Positions 1-8,812 of a stretch of 36,500 nt of DNA are shown in pieces. The first letter of the stretch is position 1, and each line of letters starts with the position of its first letter. The stretch is from an uncultured Bacteroidales bacterium. GTDB taxonomy: Bacteria > Bacteroidota > Bacteroidia > Bacteroidales > P3. Below the pieces are notes generated by a model. That model did not search any database and was not told the DNA's origin. It saw only the letters and a program-made list of their open reading frames with translations. The stretch spans positions 1-36,500 of the forward strand of contig OMYR01000054.1 of the NCBI GenBank assembly GCA_900315335.1. The letters are read 5' to 3'. A program made the translations under genes and the position numbers.

Positions 1-98
1 AGCATACAAAGTCATAAACAGCGTCCATATATCTGTGCTACAAAAATTTAATCTTTTGATAATATTTTGTTTAATTCCAACGAACTCACGTTAATACT

Positions 99-260
99 AT
101 GATGATGGACAAACAAAAAAAGTGTGGTAATCTAAAAAAAACATTTCTGAATCCGGAACAACTTTGTTCAACAAAAGTGGCATATAAGGTATTGGATATT
201 GAAGACATCTTCGCACAAAAACAAAAAGAAATACTCAAATCTCATAAAAAACTTAGATAG
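99..260 (+). CDS. Small hypothetical ORF (53 aa), doubtful
   Basis: An open frame of 53 codons begins with three successive ATG codons and ends at TAG. The product is Lys-rich and hydrophilic, with no signal peptide or membrane segment and no family I recognise. It is the best candidate for a gene in the first 535 bases, which otherwise hold only short AT-rich frames. An overlapping frame at 199-399 and a 39-codon frame from ATG 281 to TAA at 397 are equally anonymous. The stretch may be the decayed end of whatever lies left of the window, for instance a regulatory gene of the locus. I see no transcription-regulator motif in it. Confidence 0.2.
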   Translation: MMMDKQKKCGNLKKTFLNPEQLCSTKVAYKVLDIEDIFAQKQKEILKSHKKLR

Positions 261-535
261 TCATTATTTAGAGGTTAAAATGAATTTCAATAGCGAAAAT
301 GCCTGGTTTTATGGTAAAGTAGTTGGTTTGTTATCGGACAGCCGAGAATATACAAGATTTGGGGGCTACTTTTCAAAAAAAGCAAGCATAATGCCGTAAA
401 ATAAGCAGTGCAGATAGATGTTTTGTGAACTTTATAAGTTTAGCAGACAACTATATTAAATAGTTCTGCATATTATGAAACTTGAAATGTGAAATCTCAT
501 AACTGATTTTTTTTGAATGTAATTTAATGTAAAAT

Positions 536-1645
536 ATGATGATTTGGTTTATTAATTCTGTAACACTAACTATCCTTTGCATCTTCTGCGCTGGCGTAGT
601 TATCCCGCAAATACTGCTAATTGCGTTTAGAAAAAAACTTTTCGATACTCCCGATGAACGTAAAATTCATCAAGGATCTGTGCCACGTTTAGGTGGAATC
701 GCTTTCAAACCGGTGATGTTTTTCTCCATCGCCATCCTCGCAGGTGCTAACATCCTCTTAGGACACTACGAAATAGCTGTCGAATTCCAAAAAAATGCTA
801 CAACTCTATTCTTTTGCTATGCCGCTATTCAATTATTATATCTAATCGGTATGGCTGATGACCTCGTTGGTGTCCGTTATAGAGCCAAATTCGTCGTCCA
901 AATATTATGTGGTATTTTACTCGTTGCCGGCGGCATTTGGGTAAATGATTTACATGGAGTCTTATGGCTTCACCGAATACCCACTTGGATAGGTTATCCT
1001 TTAACGATACTACTTGTTGTATTTATCATAAATGCTATCAATCTGATAGACGGCATTGATGGTTTGGCATCCGGATTATGTGGTATTGCGTGCTTATGTT
1101 TCGGAATAATATTCTTTACCATTCATCAATATATCTTCGCCATTATTGCTTTCGCCTCCTTCGGCGTACTTATCCCTTTCTTTTACTACAACGTTTTCGG
1201 TAATCCCAAAAAACATAAGAAAATATTTATGGGTGATACCGGAAGCCTTACCATTGGTATAGTTCTTTGTATGCTTAGTATTAAACTCGTAACCTGCGAT
1301 TCTCAATTTGCAGAATTTTCTATCAACCCGATGGTTTTAGCTTTCTCACCATTACTCATCCCTTGTTGTGATGTTATAAGAGTTTATCTGCATCGTGTCA
1401 GAAATGGTAACAATCCTTTTCTGCCTGACAAAAACCATATACATCATAAACTGCTCGCCATTGGTATGAAACAACGTACTGCTATGATTACTATTGTAGC
1501 AGTCTCTGTAATTTTTACCCTATTAAATACTTTTCTCGCTTATCTGAAAATAAATGTCAATATCATCTTCGCTTGCGATATTACCATTTGGACTATCGCT
1601 AATATCATGCTGACTAAATTAAAAAACTATATAAAAAAACTATAA
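536..1645 (+). CDS. wecA: WecA-like UDP-GlcNAc:undecaprenyl-phosphate GlcNAc-1-phosphate transferase
   Basis: This is a polytopic inner-membrane enzyme of the MraY/WecA family (glycosyltransferase family 4, PF00953). It should transfer GlcNAc-1-P from UDP-GlcNAc to undecaprenyl phosphate and so start lipid-linked glycan assembly. The 369 aa are almost all hydrophobic helices. Family signatures appear in order: DTPDERKIHQG and PRLGG near residues 38-53, a DD pair in GMADDLVG, NLIDGIDGLASG, FMGDTGS, and the cytosolic His box HIHH near residue 300, which is typical of WecA rather than MraY. The start is one of two adjacent ATGs (536 or 539). It is the first polysaccharide gene of the plus-strand block, 31 bp before wecC. 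The polyprenyl-phosphate role is secure; the exact sugar is inferred from the wecB/wecC/wecG company. Confidence 0.9.
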   Translation: MMIWFINSVTLTILCIFCAGVVIPQILLIAFRKKLFDTPDERKIHQGSVPRLGGIAFKPVMFFSIAILAGANILLGHYEIAVEFQKNATTLFFCYAAIQLLYLIGMADDLVGVRYRAKFVVQILCGILLVAGGIWVNDLHGVLWLHRIPTWIGYPLTILLVVFIINAINLIDGIDGLASGLCGIACLCFGIIFFTIHQYIFAIIAFASFGVLIPFFYYNVFGNPKKHKKIFMGDTGSLTIGIVLCMLSIKLVTCDSQFAEFSINPMVLAFSPLLIPCCDVIRVYLHRVRNGNNPFLPDKNHIHHKLLAIGMKQRTAMITIVAVSVIFTLLNTFLAYLKINVNIIFACDITIWTIANIMLTKLKNYIKKL

Positions 1646-1676
1646 TTTATTCGATTAGAATCTAATTTTATATAAA

Positions 1677-2885
1677 ATGATGAGAGCTTGTTTTATGGGT
1701 TTGGGCTACATCGGACTGCCCACAGCCATCATCGCCGCTAAACACGGCATTCAGATTATCGGTGTTGATATAAACCCGAAAGTTGTGGAAATGACAAATC
1801 AAGGTAAGTTGCACATTGTTGAACCGGGCATTGAGGAAATGCTCAAAGAAGTAATTGCCAACGGTATGCTCAAAGCATCAACAACTCCCGAAGTGTGCGA
1901 TGCCTATTTTATGGTAGTACCTACGCCGTTCAAAGGTAATCACGAACCCGATGTCAGCTATGTTGAAGCTGCCACCCGTGCCGTTATCCCGTATTTGAAG
2001 AAAGGCGACCTCTATGTAATCGAATCCACTTCTCCTGTCGGAACAACCGAGATGATGAAAAAGATTATCTTCTCCGAACGTCCCGAACTTGAAGGGCAAA
2101 TATACATTGCCTATTGTCCTGAACGCATTCTGCCCGGCAACGTTATTTACGAATTGGTACACAACGACCGAGTTATCGGTGGTATGAACCCCGAATCGTC
2201 AGACAAGGCCATTGAGTTTTATTCGCAATTCGTCACCGGAACACTCCACAAAACCAACTGCCGTACTGCCGAGATGTGCAAGCTGACTGAAAATTCCAGT
2301 CGCGACGTGCAAATAGCATTTGCCAACGAACTCTCATTGATTTGCGACAAAGCAGGTATTAATGTATGGGAACTTATCAACCTTGCCAACAAGCACCCTC
2401 GCGTAAACATTCTCCAGCCGGGCTGTGGCGTAGGTGGTCACTGCATAGCGGTTGATCCTTATTTCATAACTGCTGATTTCCCTGCCGAATCGAAGATAAT
2501 TGCTGATGCTCGCGAGATAAACAACTATAAGGCATTTTGGTGTGCCGAAAAAGTCAAGAATGCAATGCTTGAATTTGAATTGAAAAACCATCGCAAGCCG
2601 ACAATTGCAATGATGGGCTTGGCATTCAAACCGGATATTGACGACCTCCGCGAAAGTCCAGCCAAGTACATCACCACCAAGGTAATGCAGAGCTGCAACA
2701 ATGCTGATATCCTTGTCGTTGAACCTAACATCAAGGAGCACAACGTATTTAAACTTACTGACTATAAAGAAGCGTACGAAAAGGCCGATATTGTGGCATT
2801 CCTTACCGCCCACACACCATTCAAGTCTTTGGAATGGAGAGAAGATAAAGTGATATTGGATTTCTGCGGAATATTCAAAAGATAA
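1677..2885 (+). CDS. wecC: UDP-N-acetyl-D-mannosamine dehydrogenase (WecC-like)
   Basis: This cytosolic NAD-dependent dehydrogenase of the UDP-glucose/GDP-mannose dehydrogenase superfamily should oxidise UDP-ManNAc twice to UDP-ManNAcA. The 402 aa show an N-terminal Rossmann motif GLGYIGLP, the VESTSPVGTTE loop, YCPERILPGN, the long helix with KLTENSSRD, and the catalytic-cysteine motif CGVGGHCIAVDPYF. The C-terminal half carries the UDP-binding domain with GLAFKPDIDDLRESPA. The match is closer to WecC than to UDP-glucose 6-dehydrogenase; compare the GGYCLPKD version at the right edge of the window. Its substrate would come from the WecB-like epimerase at 14949-16097, so the pair brackets the operon. 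By eye it is more GC-rich than the flanking wecA. Confidence 0.92.
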   Translation: MMRACFMGLGYIGLPTAIIAAKHGIQIIGVDINPKVVEMTNQGKLHIVEPGIEEMLKEVIANGMLKASTTPEVCDAYFMVVPTPFKGNHEPDVSYVEAATRAVIPYLKKGDLYVIESTSPVGTTEMMKKIIFSERPELEGQIYIAYCPERILPGNVIYELVHNDRVIGGMNPESSDKAIEFYSQFVTGTLHKTNCRTAEMCKLTENSSRDVQIAFANELSLICDKAGINVWELINLANKHPRVNILQPGCGVGGHCIAVDPYFITADFPAESKIIADAREINNYKAFWCAEKVKNAMLEFELKNHRKPTIAMMGLAFKPDIDDLRESPAKYITTKVMQSCNNADILVVEPNIKEHNVFKLTDYKEAYEKADIVAFLTAHTPFKSLEWREDKVILDFCGIFKR

Positions 2886-2891
2886 AACACA

Positions 2892-3447
2892 ATGAAAGAA
2901 ATCTTTGAGTATATACGCTCTGATTATTACAGATATACAGGCAAACTGGGGGGGGGTAAAAACTATCCTCCTATATGTATTAAAAGGTCGTAACCACTGC
3001 TTTAATTATAGTTTTTGGTTGCGCTTGGCATCGCGGAAAAACTTACTATTTCCATTGGCTTTGATTATGCACAGACATCAAACCATTAAATATGGAATTC
3101 AAATACCCCGAAATACAAAAATCGGCTATGGTCTTTATATCGGTCATGGTATAGGTATTGTGATCAATGGTGGTACTGTAATCGGAAACAACGTAAATAT
3201 CAGTCAATTCCTATCTATCGGAACAAACAAACGGACTCCCGCCACCATTGGCGACAATGTCTATATCGGACCGAATGTCTGCATCGTGGAAAATGTGAAG
3301 ATAGAAAATAACAGTTGCATCGCGGCCGGAGCAGTGGTTGTAAAAGATGTCCCGGAAAACAGCACGGTAGGAGGTGTACCAGCAAAGGTCATTTCTTACA
3401 ATAATCCGGGAATATACATTAAAAATAAATTCAAACTGACAGAATGA
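2892..3447 (+). CDS. Serine-acetyltransferase-like hexapeptide O-acetyltransferase, frame-shifted at a G9 tract (phase-off)
   Basis: A left-handed beta-helix acetyltransferase related to CysE, of the kind that O-acetylates capsule sugars. The natural start is ATG 2892, six bases after wecC, and reads MKEIFEYIRSDYYRYTGK. Frame is lost at nine Gs (2948-2956): as written the peptide ends at TAA 2991-2993 after 33 aa. Removing one G joins codon 18 to the long downstream frame (LLYVLKGRNHCFNYSFWLRL), giving 184 aa, the usual size. Downstream lie hexapeptide repeats such as IGYGLYIGHGIGIVING, IGDNVYIGPNVCI and the closing GGVPAKVI. The downstream frame can also be read from a TTG at 2905, but that N-terminus does not look like the family. 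The tract position and clean restoration point to phase variation; a base-calling error is the alternative. Confidence 0.8.
2948..2956 (+). repeat. G9 homopolymer, candidate phase-variation tract 1
   Basis: Nine consecutive Gs lie in codons 19-21 of the CysE-like acetyltransferase gene. With nine Gs the reading frame stops 35 bases after the tract. Eight or eleven would give a full-length enzyme. The surrounding sequence is AT-rich, so such a run is not expected from base composition. Confidence 0.85.
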
Positions 3448-3542
3448 GAAATTATTCGATAGATACATTGAAATGTATCTGCGCTTTTTTAGTTGTCTTC
3501 TTACATACAGATTGTGCATATAGTGATATCATAAAACTTTGA
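3444..3542 (+). pseudogene. Remnant of an acyltransferase-3 family gene (N-terminal 32 codons)
   Basis: ATG at 3444 overlaps the stop of the preceding acetyltransferase (ATGA). The peptide MRNYSIDTLKCICAFLVVFLH is the typical start of integral-membrane acyltransferases of the OafA/acyltransferase-3 family (PF01757), where a short cytosolic lead enters the first membrane helix and a His follows. It then hits TGA after 32 codons, and no continuation of this ~340-aa family is seen in any frame before the flippase gene. The remaining bases to 3691 carry only a 48-codon frame rich in Lys and hydrophobics that I cannot place. I read this as a deletion scar that removed most of a sugar O-acylation gene. 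Confidence 0.6.
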
Positions 3543-3691
3543 CAAGGTACGCAGTTCATGTTTTCCTTGTATACCAACATCTTGTCCAAACACCTTGTGC
3601 TCTTTATTGCGGATTACGTCGAAATAAAGAGAGTAAAAGAAACAGTCATAAAAAGGAAGAAGACAAGCAAAGAGACATATTCATATTGAAT

Positions 3692-3730
3692 ATTTAACCT
3701 CAATCAATTTAAGACGGATTGAGGTTAAAT
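3692..3730 (+). terminator. Perfect 14-bp inverted repeat (hairpin) before wzx
   Basis: ATTTAACCTCAATC at 3692-3705 is exactly complementary to GATTGAGGTTAAAT at 3717-3730, with an 11-base loop. No U-run follows, so it is not a classical intrinsic terminator. It could be an attenuator, an mRNA-stabilising stem, or a mark left at the deletion boundary of the acyltransferase remnant. It lies 30 bp upstream of the flippase start. Confidence 0.5.
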
Positions 3731-3759
3731 CCGCAGATGACAAAATTGTTTATTGTTAA

Positions 3760-5238
3760 ATGGCATCCTATAAAAGTATAGCAAAATCATCGGGACTGAT
3801 TGCATTTGTGCAAGTAGCCCAGATGTTTTTCTCTCTACTTCGCAACAAGGTAATGTCTGTGCTTTTGGGAAGTGCAGCGTTCGGATTGTACAGCATCTAC
3901 AATACATTCATCGAAATGGGTTCTGTATTGGCTGTATTCGGACTGAATACCAGTGTGGTTCGAGAGCTATCGAGATGCAAAGAAGACAAGCAGGCCATCG
4001 GCAAGGTCTACTATATATCGAACCGGCTTATTTCCATATTCGGTCTTATCGTCTTTATCGTAGGGATGATTTTCGCCAAGGAAATCGGTTTATATATGTT
4101 TAATGAAGACGGACACGAAACAGGAATACGGTGTGTGCTGTTCATTGTATTGTTCTCTGTAGCGGCAAAGCAAGGATATGCCATTCTCAACGGCATACGT
4201 AATCTTCGGAAACTGGCCGTCAGTCAGATAGTGAGTTCTTGTATTGGTTCTATCGGTGTCGTACTTGGTATATTGCTGTGGAAAGAGGACGCCATTCCTC
4301 TTGCAATGGGCGTCATATATGTCACCATGGCCACTGTAACCTATTATTACGTGAGAAGGGCAGGTGTGCGTGAAGTCAGATCTTCTTTGGTGGAATTCAA
4401 GAAAACATCACGTACGCTATTGTATATTGGAGCAGGCGTTACCATAGCCGGTATCATCAGCACTGTAATGACATTTATGTCCAAAAGTTTTTTGACGGAC
4501 CATTATTCCATGTCGGCTGTCGGCTTTTATCAATCAAGTTGGACCATATCGAACCTGTATACAGGTATCATATTGACTGCCATGGGGGTGGATTTCATGC
4601 CTCGGCTTTCATCAATAATTAATGATAAGAAGAAGGCCACTGAGTTGATCAACCAGCAGATTCTTTTTGGTATTGTTCTGTCCAGTATTGCCATATCCGG
4701 AATATTATTGTTCTCAAAAGAACTTCTTTATATACTATACGACAAAGAATTTGAAGTGGCATCTTCCATTCTGAGGTGGCAAATTCTCGGAGTATTCTTG
4801 CGTACTATTGCATTTCCGTTCAGTTACACCATACTCGCCAAAGGAGAGGCGAAATTCTACGCGTTGGCGCAAATTGTCTTTTGGGTCGGAGATTTCCTAC
4901 TGCTGATGCTGTGTTCGTGGATCTGGGGATTTGACGGTTTGGGAGTGAACTATCCGATTGCTTATTTGGGTTATTTGACGATGACTTGTTTAGCCGCAAG
5001 ACGTATATGCCGTTTTTCATTCAGTAAAGAGCTCATACGGGTTTTTGTCATACTGATTGCCTTTATAGGTGTGGCGTGGATGTTTTCATCTCTTGGCGTG
5101 GAGAATCTTGGGCTCAAGTACGGAATTTCAATCGTATTTCTGCTGATTCATTTCTGTTTTGTAAAAAATTATTTGAAGGTCAAAATGGATTTGGATATAT
5201 GGCAATTACTAAAAAACAAAATGGGTAGAAAAAAATGA
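3760..5238 (+). CDS. wzx: Wzx-type polysaccharide flippase
   Basis: An integral inner-membrane transporter of the MOP (MATE/oligosaccharidyl-lipid) superfamily, expected to flip the finished undecaprenyl-PP-linked repeat unit to the periplasmic face. The 492 aa contain about twelve to fourteen hydrophobic segments. The N-terminus SSGLIAFVQVAQMFFSLLRNKV followed by LGSAAFGLYSIYNT and the Arg/Glu-containing loop VVRELSR are typical of O-antigen translocases. ATG 3760 is the first start after the hairpin, and its end overlaps the next gene by four bases (ATGA), so the two should be translationally coupled. It is the only flippase in the window and belongs to the WecA-initiated block. Confidence 0.88.
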   Translation: MASYKSIAKSSGLIAFVQVAQMFFSLLRNKVMSVLLGSAAFGLYSIYNTFIEMGSVLAVFGLNTSVVRELSRCKEDKQAIGKVYYISNRLISIFGLIVFIVGMIFAKEIGLYMFNEDGHETGIRCVLFIVLFSVAAKQGYAILNGIRNLRKLAVSQIVSSCIGSIGVVLGILLWKEDAIPLAMGVIYVTMATVTYYYVRRAGVREVRSSLVEFKKTSRTLLYIGAGVTIAGIISTVMTFMSKSFLTDHYSMSAVGFYQSSWTISNLYTGIILTAMGVDFMPRLSSIINDKKKATELINQQILFGIVLSSIAISGILLFSKELLYILYDKEFEVASSILRWQILGVFLRTIAFPFSYTILAKGEAKFYALAQIVFWVGDFLLLMLCSWIWGFDGLGVNYPIAYLGYLTMTCLAARRICRFSFSKELIRVFVILIAFIGVAWMFSSLGVENLGLKYGISIVFLLIHFCFVKNYLKVKMDLDIWQLLKNKMGRKK

Positions 5239-6451
5239 AACCTATCAAAAAGCCTGTTCTTGCATCTACAAACAAATGCACCGGCTGTATGGCTTGTGCT
5301 GACGCTTGTAGCCGCAATGCGATTACTATGCAGATTAGAGACGACGGCCATTGGTATCCGTCTGTAAACTCTGACCTATGTGTAGGATGCGGTATATGCG
5401 AGAAGATATGTCCTGCAAAAAGCGAATCAAACTACGGCAACAATCAAGGCCTGTCAACGCCTATGGCAGGATGGTGTACCGACAAAGATTTAATACGTCA
5501 AAGTGCATCAGGTGGAGCATTTGCCGCACTTGCTACCTATGTACTGTCAATAGGTGGTTATGTAGTCGGTGCCGCAAGCATCGCCACTCAAGTGAAGCAT
5601 ATAGTGATAAACAGTCAGGACGAATTGTTTCGTTTACAAGGGTCGAAATACCTGCAAAGTGACACACGAGGTATCTACCAACAAGTGAAGAAACTATTGA
5701 CAGGTGACCACACTGTATTATTTTCAGGTACGGGCTGTCAGGTTGCGGGACTGCTACACTACTTAGGGAAAAAATATGACAAACTGATTACTGTCGATTT
5801 GCTATGTGCCGGAGTACCTTCAAGCTTCATAATGTCTCGTTTTTGCGAGCAAGAAAAAATAACTCCCGAGCATATACGCTGGCGGGATAAAGAGAACGGA
5901 TGGCAGCACGGACTGCAATTGACTATTACGGCAAATAAGCTGAAACACAAGTGGAAAACCCAAAATTGTTTTTTTTGGGGGGGGGCTTCTTGGGCGGAAT
6001 GACAAACCGCTGGTCTTGTTACAATTGCCAGTTCACAGGCACTGACCGTCAATCCGATATAACCATTGGTGACTATTGGGGCGTACGTGACTGGAAGGAG
6101 CAATGGCACGATGGAGTGTCGCTACTGATAGTACACTCCGATGCGGGAAAAAAGGTCATCGAAAGAAGTGGTTGTCTGGAAACTAAACCTACAACGTGGA
6201 AAGATTGTGTTCACGGAAATCCTCGCATTGTGCTTGGAAAAAGACCAATGCGTAAGCTACTATTGGAAAGGCGTATTCTTCCGTGGGCTTTTGCGCATAT
6301 GAGCTACGGTTCTTTGCAAAAAGTTTATGCAGGTAACATAAGCAAACATGACTTTTTGTGGTTGCCTTACAAACTATTAAAATCGTTGCGTTATCGACTT
6401 ATAAAATCGGTGACAAAAAGAAAAGTGGAATCGATATTGAAGCATTTATGA
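5235..6451 (+). CDS. Coenzyme F420 hydrogenase/dehydrogenase beta-subunit-like iron-sulfur protein, frame-shifted at a G9 tract (phase-off)
   Basis: The N-terminus carries two [4Fe-4S] ferredoxin motifs, CTGCMACADAC and CVGCGICEKICP, followed by an FrhB-like domain (ASGGAFAALATYVL, FSGTGCQVAGL). Proteins of this type are common in Bacteroidales capsule loci next to pyruvyl transferases; their exact reaction is unknown and a redox step on a nucleotide sugar or glycan is inferred. As written the frame ends at TGA 6000-6002, just after nine Gs (5977-5985) that follow eight Ts. Adding one G (or removing two) reads straight into the C-terminal half with RWSCYNCQF and SDITIGDYWGV, giving 405 aa, a normal length. 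It overlaps wzx and the next gene by four bases on each side, so the break interrupts a tightly coupled operon. Confidence 0.85.
5977..5985 (+). repeat. G9 homopolymer after T8, candidate phase-variation tract 2
   Basis: Eight Ts at 5969-5976 are followed by nine Gs at 5977-5985 inside the F420-hydrogenase-beta-like gene. In the nine-G state translation ends at 6002. Ten (or seven) Gs restore the frame to 6451. Both halves of the protein are intact by motif, so only the tract length separates OFF from ON. Confidence 0.85.
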
Positions 6452-7497
6452 AAATAAGCATACTTACCTTTTCTTTCGCTGTTAATCGCGGTGCTCATAT
6501 GCAATGCTACGCCTTGCAAACGGTACTTCTCAATGCAGGACATAACGTGGAGATAATTCACATAGAATTGCCTTCGGGTCGATTGTCGTGGAAAGGCAAA
6601 TTAGATCAATACATTCTAAACAGCAAAAATGAGCGGTTCAGAAAGAAACACTATTCAAAGATAACTCTCACATATCATTCTGCCGAAGAGTTAAGACAGA
6701 ATCCGCCTATTGCAGATGTGTATATTGTAGGAAGCGATCAGGTTTGGAATCCTGCACTGACTCAGGCATTTGGTTCAGAGGCTTTCTTCCTTGATTTTGT
6801 TCCAAAGGGGTGTAAAAAGATTGCCTATGCCGCAAGTTTTGGTGCTTCTGTATGGATTTCATTAGGTGCGGATAAGGATGCACAGATACGCAAACTTGTT
6901 TCTCTATTTGATGCGATAAGTGTGCGGGAGACCGACGGAGTAAAGATTTGTAACCAAGTTTTTGGACGCAATGATGCAGTTTCTGTCATTGACCCCGTTT
7001 TTCTGTTAGATGATTACAGCCAAATAGTCGGTGAGTGCAATAAGGTTCAAAAGCAAGTTATCTGTTATCCTCTCTTTATGAATGATGCAACAAGGGAGGT
7101 CTTTTCTGAGGTTAGCTGCGATTTGAAATTGACACCGATTTCCTACACGCCGTCTCTTTGCGGTGGAGAGATAAAAGTAAGAATGTTTTCTTCTATTCCG
7201 GTCTGGCTTAAAGCCATAAAACAGTCGGAAATCGTTGTTACGAACTCTTTTCATTGCATGGCATTCTGCATCTTATTCCATAAGAGGTTCATCGTTACTC
7301 CTCCTGTTCCGGGCAGGGAATCGAGAATTCTCTCCATGCTTTCCCAACTGGGTATCGAAGACAGATATGTAAAATCTACATCCGATTACCAAATGCGCAA
7401 AACGATTTTATATAAAGACATTGACTATACAACAGTGGATGAACGTTTACGTTTGTTGCGGCAGGAATCCACAGATTTTTTATTGAGAAGTCTCTGA
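6448..7497 (+). CDS. Polysaccharide pyruvyl transferase family protein
   Basis: The product should add a pyruvate ketal (or act on a related substrate) on a polysaccharide sugar, using PEP; family PF04230 (CsaB/WcaK type). The ATG at 6448 overlaps the preceding stop as ATGA and begins MKISILTFSFAVNRGAHMQC; the frame is open further upstream to 6358, but that extension lies inside the previous gene. The 349 aa show AVNRGAHMQCYALQ near the N-terminus, YIVGSDQVWNPALT, KIAYAASFGAS, DPVFLLD, and a C-terminal VTNSFHCMAFCILFHKRF, all typical of the family. Pairing with the F420-hydrogenase-beta-like gene is common in Bacteroidales glycan loci. Confidence 0.88.
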   Translation: MKISILTFSFAVNRGAHMQCYALQTVLLNAGHNVEIIHIELPSGRLSWKGKLDQYILNSKNERFRKKHYSKITLTYHSAEELRQNPPIADVYIVGSDQVWNPALTQAFGSEAFFLDFVPKGCKKIAYAASFGASVWISLGADKDAQIRKLVSLFDAISVRETDGVKICNQVFGRNDAVSVIDPVFLLDDYSQIVGECNKVQKQVICYPLFMNDATREVFSEVSCDLKLTPISYTPSLCGGEIKVRMFSSIPVWLKAIKQSEIVVTNSFHCMAFCILFHKRFIVTPPVPGRESRILSMLSQLGIEDRYVKSTSDYQMRKTILYKDIDYTTVDERLRLLRQESTDFLLRSL

Positions 7498-7504
7498 TAC
7501 ATTT

Positions 7505-8812
7505 ATGGATTACATTCTATTGATTATAGGTCTTGTGATGTTGTATAGGAGAAGCTATCCATGGCTTTTCACTATCATCATAACCCTTGCTTCAACATAT
7601 CTGCAGCTTCCGCTGGATTCGGAAATGCAACTCATGGTAGGTCCGACCCATAATGTGGCAGATACTGGTTTGTTGCTTTACCTTCTATTTTGGATAAGAG
7701 AAGCGACGTGCAACGGAATATACATCAGACATCCTATGGCGACAGTCGTTACCGTATTTTCTCTTTTCCTAATCCTGAACGGCATTTTCGATATTCTGAA
7801 CGGGACAGCCACAGGAGATGTAATCCGTTATTTAAAACATTGGTTTTATCTCACAATAGTGTATATCAACCCCTCCGTGTCGATAAATGATATTAAGAAA
7901 TCTGTCAAACAGATTTTTTGGATCACGTTCGTGATATCTTTGGTGCTAATCGTCCAATATCTGTTTAACCTTGAACTTATCGGTGCTACGAATTACGGCG
8001 TTCGCTATACAAGAGGAGTCAAACCTCCAAGTTTTTCCATCATTTGTTGTTGTCTTGCAGTTTTGAATATATTCGGCTTTTCTAACAAGGTAAAAATTAT
8101 TACGGGATTAAGCTTCTTGCTTCCAGTTCTTTTCTGCCTAAAAATGTCATACTTCACCACAATATTTTTGACGTTGTTATTATGTTATCTAATCAAACAA
8201 GATGTCAATATATTAAAACTATTGAAATATGCGGTAGCAGGTATAATAGTGATTGCGACAATATTCTATACCTCACCGAGTTTCCAACAGCGTTTAGAAG
8301 AAACTATCGCACAATCCGGTTCTTCATCCACCAGAGAGGAGGAAGGAAATTTCTCATATAGAATCGACCATTTTTCGGAGAGACTGGAATATGTATTGAA
8401 AGACCCGGTACGTAGCGTTCGCGGATTGGGGTATGTGCAGGAACGTAACTTTCACGAGCAACCTTTTCAACTGGGTCAGCTAAATAATTGGGGTTCAAAA
8501 GCAATGTTGGACACGGGAGATATAGCGTGGTCCCTTCTTATTCTTCGCTTGGGACTTCTGGGATTGTTTTTTTATATCCTTATGTATCTGAAATGCTTAA
8601 ATATGTTGTGGAGATATAAGAATCACGATGATTTTATATTAGTCTTTTTTTCTTATGTCTTTATTTCTTTGGTGTTCATGTCATTGGGTAACGCTCTGAT
8701 AGCATACGGTGACTTTTTTATATATCCTTTACTGATTATTGGTGTTAACGCAAAATCAAAAAAACATGAGAATAGTGCATTGCATATGGAGCTTCTGCAC
8801 AGGAGGTGCTGA
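7505..8812 (+). CDS. Wzy-like O-antigen/capsule polymerase
   Basis: An integral membrane protein of 435 aa with about ten to twelve hydrophobic helices and one larger hydrophilic periplasmic loop near residues 255-335, the layout of Wzy/O-antigen ligase-like polymerases. Wzy links repeat units on undecaprenyl-PP at the periplasmic face. Sequence conservation in this family is too low for a motif-based proof, so the call rests on topology and on its position between a flippase block and glycosyltransferases. It starts eight bases after the pyruvyl transferase stop. Its last 47 bases overlap the start of the next glycosyltransferase (ATG 8766) in another frame, longer than the usual four-base overlaps in this operon. 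Confidence 0.75.
   Translation: MDYILLIIGLVMLYRRSYPWLFTIIITLASTYLQLPLDSEMQLMVGPTHNVADTGLLLYLLFWIREATCNGIYIRHPMATVVTVFSLFLILNGIFDILNGTATGDVIRYLKHWFYLTIVYINPSVSINDIKKSVKQIFWITFVISLVLIVQYLFNLELIGATNYGVRYTRGVKPPSFSIICCCLAVLNIFGFSNKVKIITGLSFLLPVLFCLKMSYFTTIFLTLLLCYLIKQDVNILKLLKYAVAGIIVIATIFYTSPSFQQRLEETIAQSGSSSTREEEGNFSYRIDHFSERLEYVLKDPVRSVRGLGYVQERNFHEQPFQLGQLNNWGSKAMLDTGDIAWSLLILRLGLLGLFFYILMYLKCLNMLWRYKNHDDFILVFFSYVFISLVFMSLGNALIAYGDFFIYPLLIIGVNAKSKKHENSALHMELLHRRC

Noticed and set aside
199-399. 66-codon plus-strand frame near the left edge
   Set aside because: It overlaps the 99-260 frame, has no recognisable motif, and its Met start has no better support. It is mentioned only in the description of the 1-535 stretch.
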